64,000 bases of DNA from Candidatus Hadersleviella danica (GTDB taxonomy: Bacteria > Chloroflexota > Anaerolineae > Promineifilales > Promineifilaceae): assembly GCA_016711405.1 (NCBI GenBank), contig JADJSZ010000028.1, positions 23,730 to 87,729 of the forward strand, given 5' to 3'. The notes under the pieces are model-generated. The model did no database searches, was not told the origin of the DNA, and worked only from the letters and a program-made list of their open reading frames with translations. The position numbers and the translations under genes are program-made. Shown here piece after piece: positions 61,417 to 64,000 of this stretch; the first letter of the stretch is position 1; each line of letters begins with the position of its first letter.

Positions 61417-64000
61417 TTAGCGATGCAAGCCGTACTTGGTGTGGCGCAGGCGGAACGCCTCACGGCCGCCTTCCAATATCGTTTCCACAGGGCCGCGCAA
61501 GAGTGGGTCGTCTATCGAGCCAGAGTGAGCCAGCCAGCCGTGCCGTTCATCGGCCGCCATCAGCAAAATGAGTTCGGCATCCCCTGAAACGGGGATGTTG
61601 GCGTTGTGCGTGGCAATTAGAAATTGGCGGCGTTCTTTCTCGCGCCGCAACGTTTGCACAATTTCGCGGAAGATAAAGGCGTTGTCGAGGTCGTCCTCGG
61701 GTTGGTCAATGATGAGCGGCGTGTCGTGTTCCACCAAGATGAGCGACAAGATGGCGGTGCATTTTTGCCCCACCGATAGCCCCGCCACGCCGAGCGGCGG
61801 CGTGAGCGAACGATATTCAGGCCCCACTTTGAGGCAAATGTCCACCAAGTCGGGAATGGCGTAGGTTTCTAGCTCGTGGAGGAGGTCGTCGGGCACGGCC
61901 GCTAATCTCTGCCGATAAGCGGCCGTCACCCCCATCTCGCCCAGCACCGTCGTTTCACCCTCCCCCGCTTGCCGCTCGTGCCGCATCGCCTGCGCCAACT
62001 GGGGTGGCGTTAACGCCGCCTCGGCCAATTTTTGGATGACATTTTTGTTCAGCCCCTTTTTGTCGAGCAACTGTTTGAGGAAATCGGCATAGGGCTGGCG
62101 GTGGCCAGCGGCCGTGACCGTCACGCGCACATTGTCGGCGAGGGCGGCCGTGAGTTGCGCCGCTTTGTCTTGCCGCAAGCGCAAAATCGTGCCACAGCGC
62201 AAGGCGTGTAGCTCTTGGAGCCAATCTTGCCGCTGGTGACGCAACCCATCCAATTGCGCTTGTTTATGGGCCTGTTTTTGCCCCAAAACGGCCAACTCAT
62301 TTTGCTTGGCCTGCAACTGCACATACCGCTCAAGGCTCAGGTTGGGCCGTATTGTTGGATGAGTTCAGCGTACCGTTCGGCTTGGGTGGCGTATTCCGCT
62401 TGCCATGCGTGTCGCTCGGCACTGGTTTGTTGCCACAGTTGTGCCAATTGCGCCGCCAATTGGGTAAGGGTGTGCTGGGCGAGGGCGGCCGTTTTGGCCA
62501 AGAGCGCGGTTTGTTGGGGGAAGCGGGCTTCGGCCGCTGTGGCCCCATCCCAAACGGGCAAGCGGAAATTTTGCACAGCTTGGATTTGGGCGTTGGCCGC
62601 TTGCTCGAGTTGCTGGAGCAGAATTTTCTCCTGTTCCAGCGTTTTGTGGCGGGTCAGCTCATCTTGCCACGCCGCCTGTTCCAGCCGGGCCAACTCCATG
62701 CGGATGGTTGCTTGTTCGGTGAGTTGTTGCTCCGCCTCGAGCAATTCTTCCTGCAATTGGGTCATTTGCTGGGCGTTGGCTTGTAGGTGGCGGAGCAGAG
62801 CCGCCTCGGTGCGCGTTGCGCTTCGCGTAGAGGCCAGCCACGTAGCCATCGAGCAGATTGAGTTGGAACTGGGGGGCGTTGGCTATCTCAAAAATCTCTT
62901 TTTGGCCGTAAATCTCGAGCGGCGGCCGTTCGCCGAGCAGTTGGCTGGGGGTGATGGCCAGCGGTTGCCCTGTGGCCACATCATGCACTTGAGCGGGTTT
63001 GCCCGCTGTGCGGCTGATTTGGTAGCGCACCCCTTGGGCGACTTCGTAGTAGGCGGTGACTTTGGCTCCTGCGGGCAGGGTCACTTGGATGACGCGTTGG
63101 TGTTGCGCTTGCGCCTCGGCCGAGCGGGGGGGCAAGTCGAACACAAAGCGGATGGCTTCGAGCAGGCTGGATTTGCCCGCCCCACGGCCGCCAATCAGCG
63201 TGTTGAGGTTGGGGTTGAGGTGGAGCAGGAACGGCTCCCCCTCGTTGCTCCCCCGCAAAAATCCCCCTTCGATGGCCAGCCCGAGCAAGCGGGGATAATG
63301 CGCTTCAGGTTCTTCCGCTTCGAGGCGAATGCGGGAGTCGTAATCGAGCAGGGCGTGGCGCAACGCCTCGAGGCTGACGGTGCTGAGCTTGATTCGGCTG
63401 GGACGGGCGCCGATGGGCAAGCGGCCGTTGCCGAGTTCGGCGGAGAGGCCACGGCCGTCGGAGCTGTTCAGGCAGGCCACAGATTTGTGGCTGTAATTGC
63501 CCTCTTCCCCTGCCACCAGCCGCCGCTCAAATTGGGAGAGTTGGGCGCGAGTGGCGGGGATTTCGAGGGCAATCAGGTGGGGGTCTTCGTAGGCCAGTAC
63601 CCGCCCTTCCCCTTCTAATTCGTGGAGCAGGCCGTTTTTGCGGGTGGCGTGGGCGGCGATGGGCAAGCCCGGCAGGCCATCTTCGCCGCTGGCGATGCGT
63701 TTGGTCAGTTCGCGGCCGCTGAGTTGGGTGAGGCGGGGGGTTTGGTGGTGGAAACGGCCGTTGGGCAACAGGCCGAGGGAGGAGATGAAATGGTCTATGT
63801 GGCTTGGCTCTGTGTGTGGCTCGAAAAGGGCGAGGTAGTGGACTTGCCGCTTCCCTTCGTTGGCTCCTAGCTCCACGCCGGGGAAGATGGTCAGTTGGTT
63901 GGGGTAGAGTTCGTCGGCCGCCTCTTGCAAATACCCCACCCATGACACGTCGTTGTGGTCGGTGATGCCGATGATGTCGAGCCTTTGCTCTTCGCGGGCG
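61417..64000 (-). CDS. PHP-domain / SMC-like ATPase (TrlF-type), 5'-partial with two frameshifts
   Basis: The gene enters from the right edge and ends at 61417. N-terminal part: PHP-type metal-site motif near the edge (IGITDHND), then GVELGANEGKRQVHYL. Middle: Walker A LIGGRGAGKSSLLEAIRF, then a coiled-coil rich in Ala, Gln and Leu (~nt 62340-62840). C-terminal: ABC signature LSVGQKC, Walker B PLIIDQPEDDLD and ATHNANIPV. This layout fits the TrlF family of AAA-like ATPases with PHP domains. The frame breaks near 62811-62818 (CG lost from CGCGCG) and 62344-62348 (one C lost from GGCCC run); both are in coiled-coil parts. A role in DNA repair or defence is a hypothesis. Confidence 0.78.

Noticed and set aside
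62215..63618. Large plus-strand ORF opposite the PHP/SMC gene
   Set aside because: It is low-complexity (Ser/Cys/Ala-rich) and mirrors a minus-strand gene with Walker and ABC motifs.

Overview
The window looks like a chromosomal segment of a Chloroflexota bacterium, probably Anaerolineae or Ardenticatenia-like. The grounds are protein style: a Ser/Thr kinase with an NBR1-like tail, Thr/Pro-rich extracytoplasmic stalks, DUF951, a long S12, and a B-type oxygen reductase beside a cytochrome b/ferredoxin fusion. This is inference; no database search was possible. DNA is GC-rich and carries the palindrome CGGCCG (often ACGGCCGT) at very high density inside genes.

Layout. 1-3.8 kb: respiratory genes (ba3-type oxidase subunit I, cut by the left edge; a cytochrome b - 2[4Fe-4S] - MvhD-like fusion). 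3.9-7.3 kb: CBS-domain protein and a membrane Ser/Thr kinase. 8-14.8 kb: GT2 glycosyltransferase, three genes sharing a small SHOCT/LiaX-like helical motif, an acetyltransferase, and a polyprenyl diphosphate synthase. 15-30.3 kb: housekeeping and envelope genes (guaA, two paralogous membrane proteins, DAHP synthase and chorismate mutase, DNA polymerase III delta', an ECF sigma factor with a membrane partner, tRNA-Pro, YprB-like exonuclease, DUF951, M50 protease, HD protein, GT4). 30.6-55.9 kb: a long transcription/translation block: rpoB, the str genes (rpsL-rpsG-fusA-tuf), the S10-spc-alpha ribosomal genes with secY and adk, rpoA, rplQ, truA, rplM and rpsI. rpoC, map, infA and rpsD are missing from their usual places. 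56-64 kb: a YabN-like methylase/MazG fusion, an SH3-like protein, an ABC exporter, a Flp-type pilin, and a PHP/SMC-like ATPase running off the right edge.

Two global features dominate. First, many conserved and essential genes (rpoB, fusA, tuf, rplE, rplR, rplM, truA and others) carry 1-2 base indels, nearly all in G/C runs or at GGCC/CGCG. This fits residual long-read assembly error, not pseudogenes. I therefore give merged coordinates for broken genes. Second, the intergenic spaces hold several families of imperfect hairpins built from short words (GATAGAG, AGTAGT, AAAAGTGAAAAG, AATCCGC, GCGGAG), reminiscent of cyanobacterial heptamer repeats.
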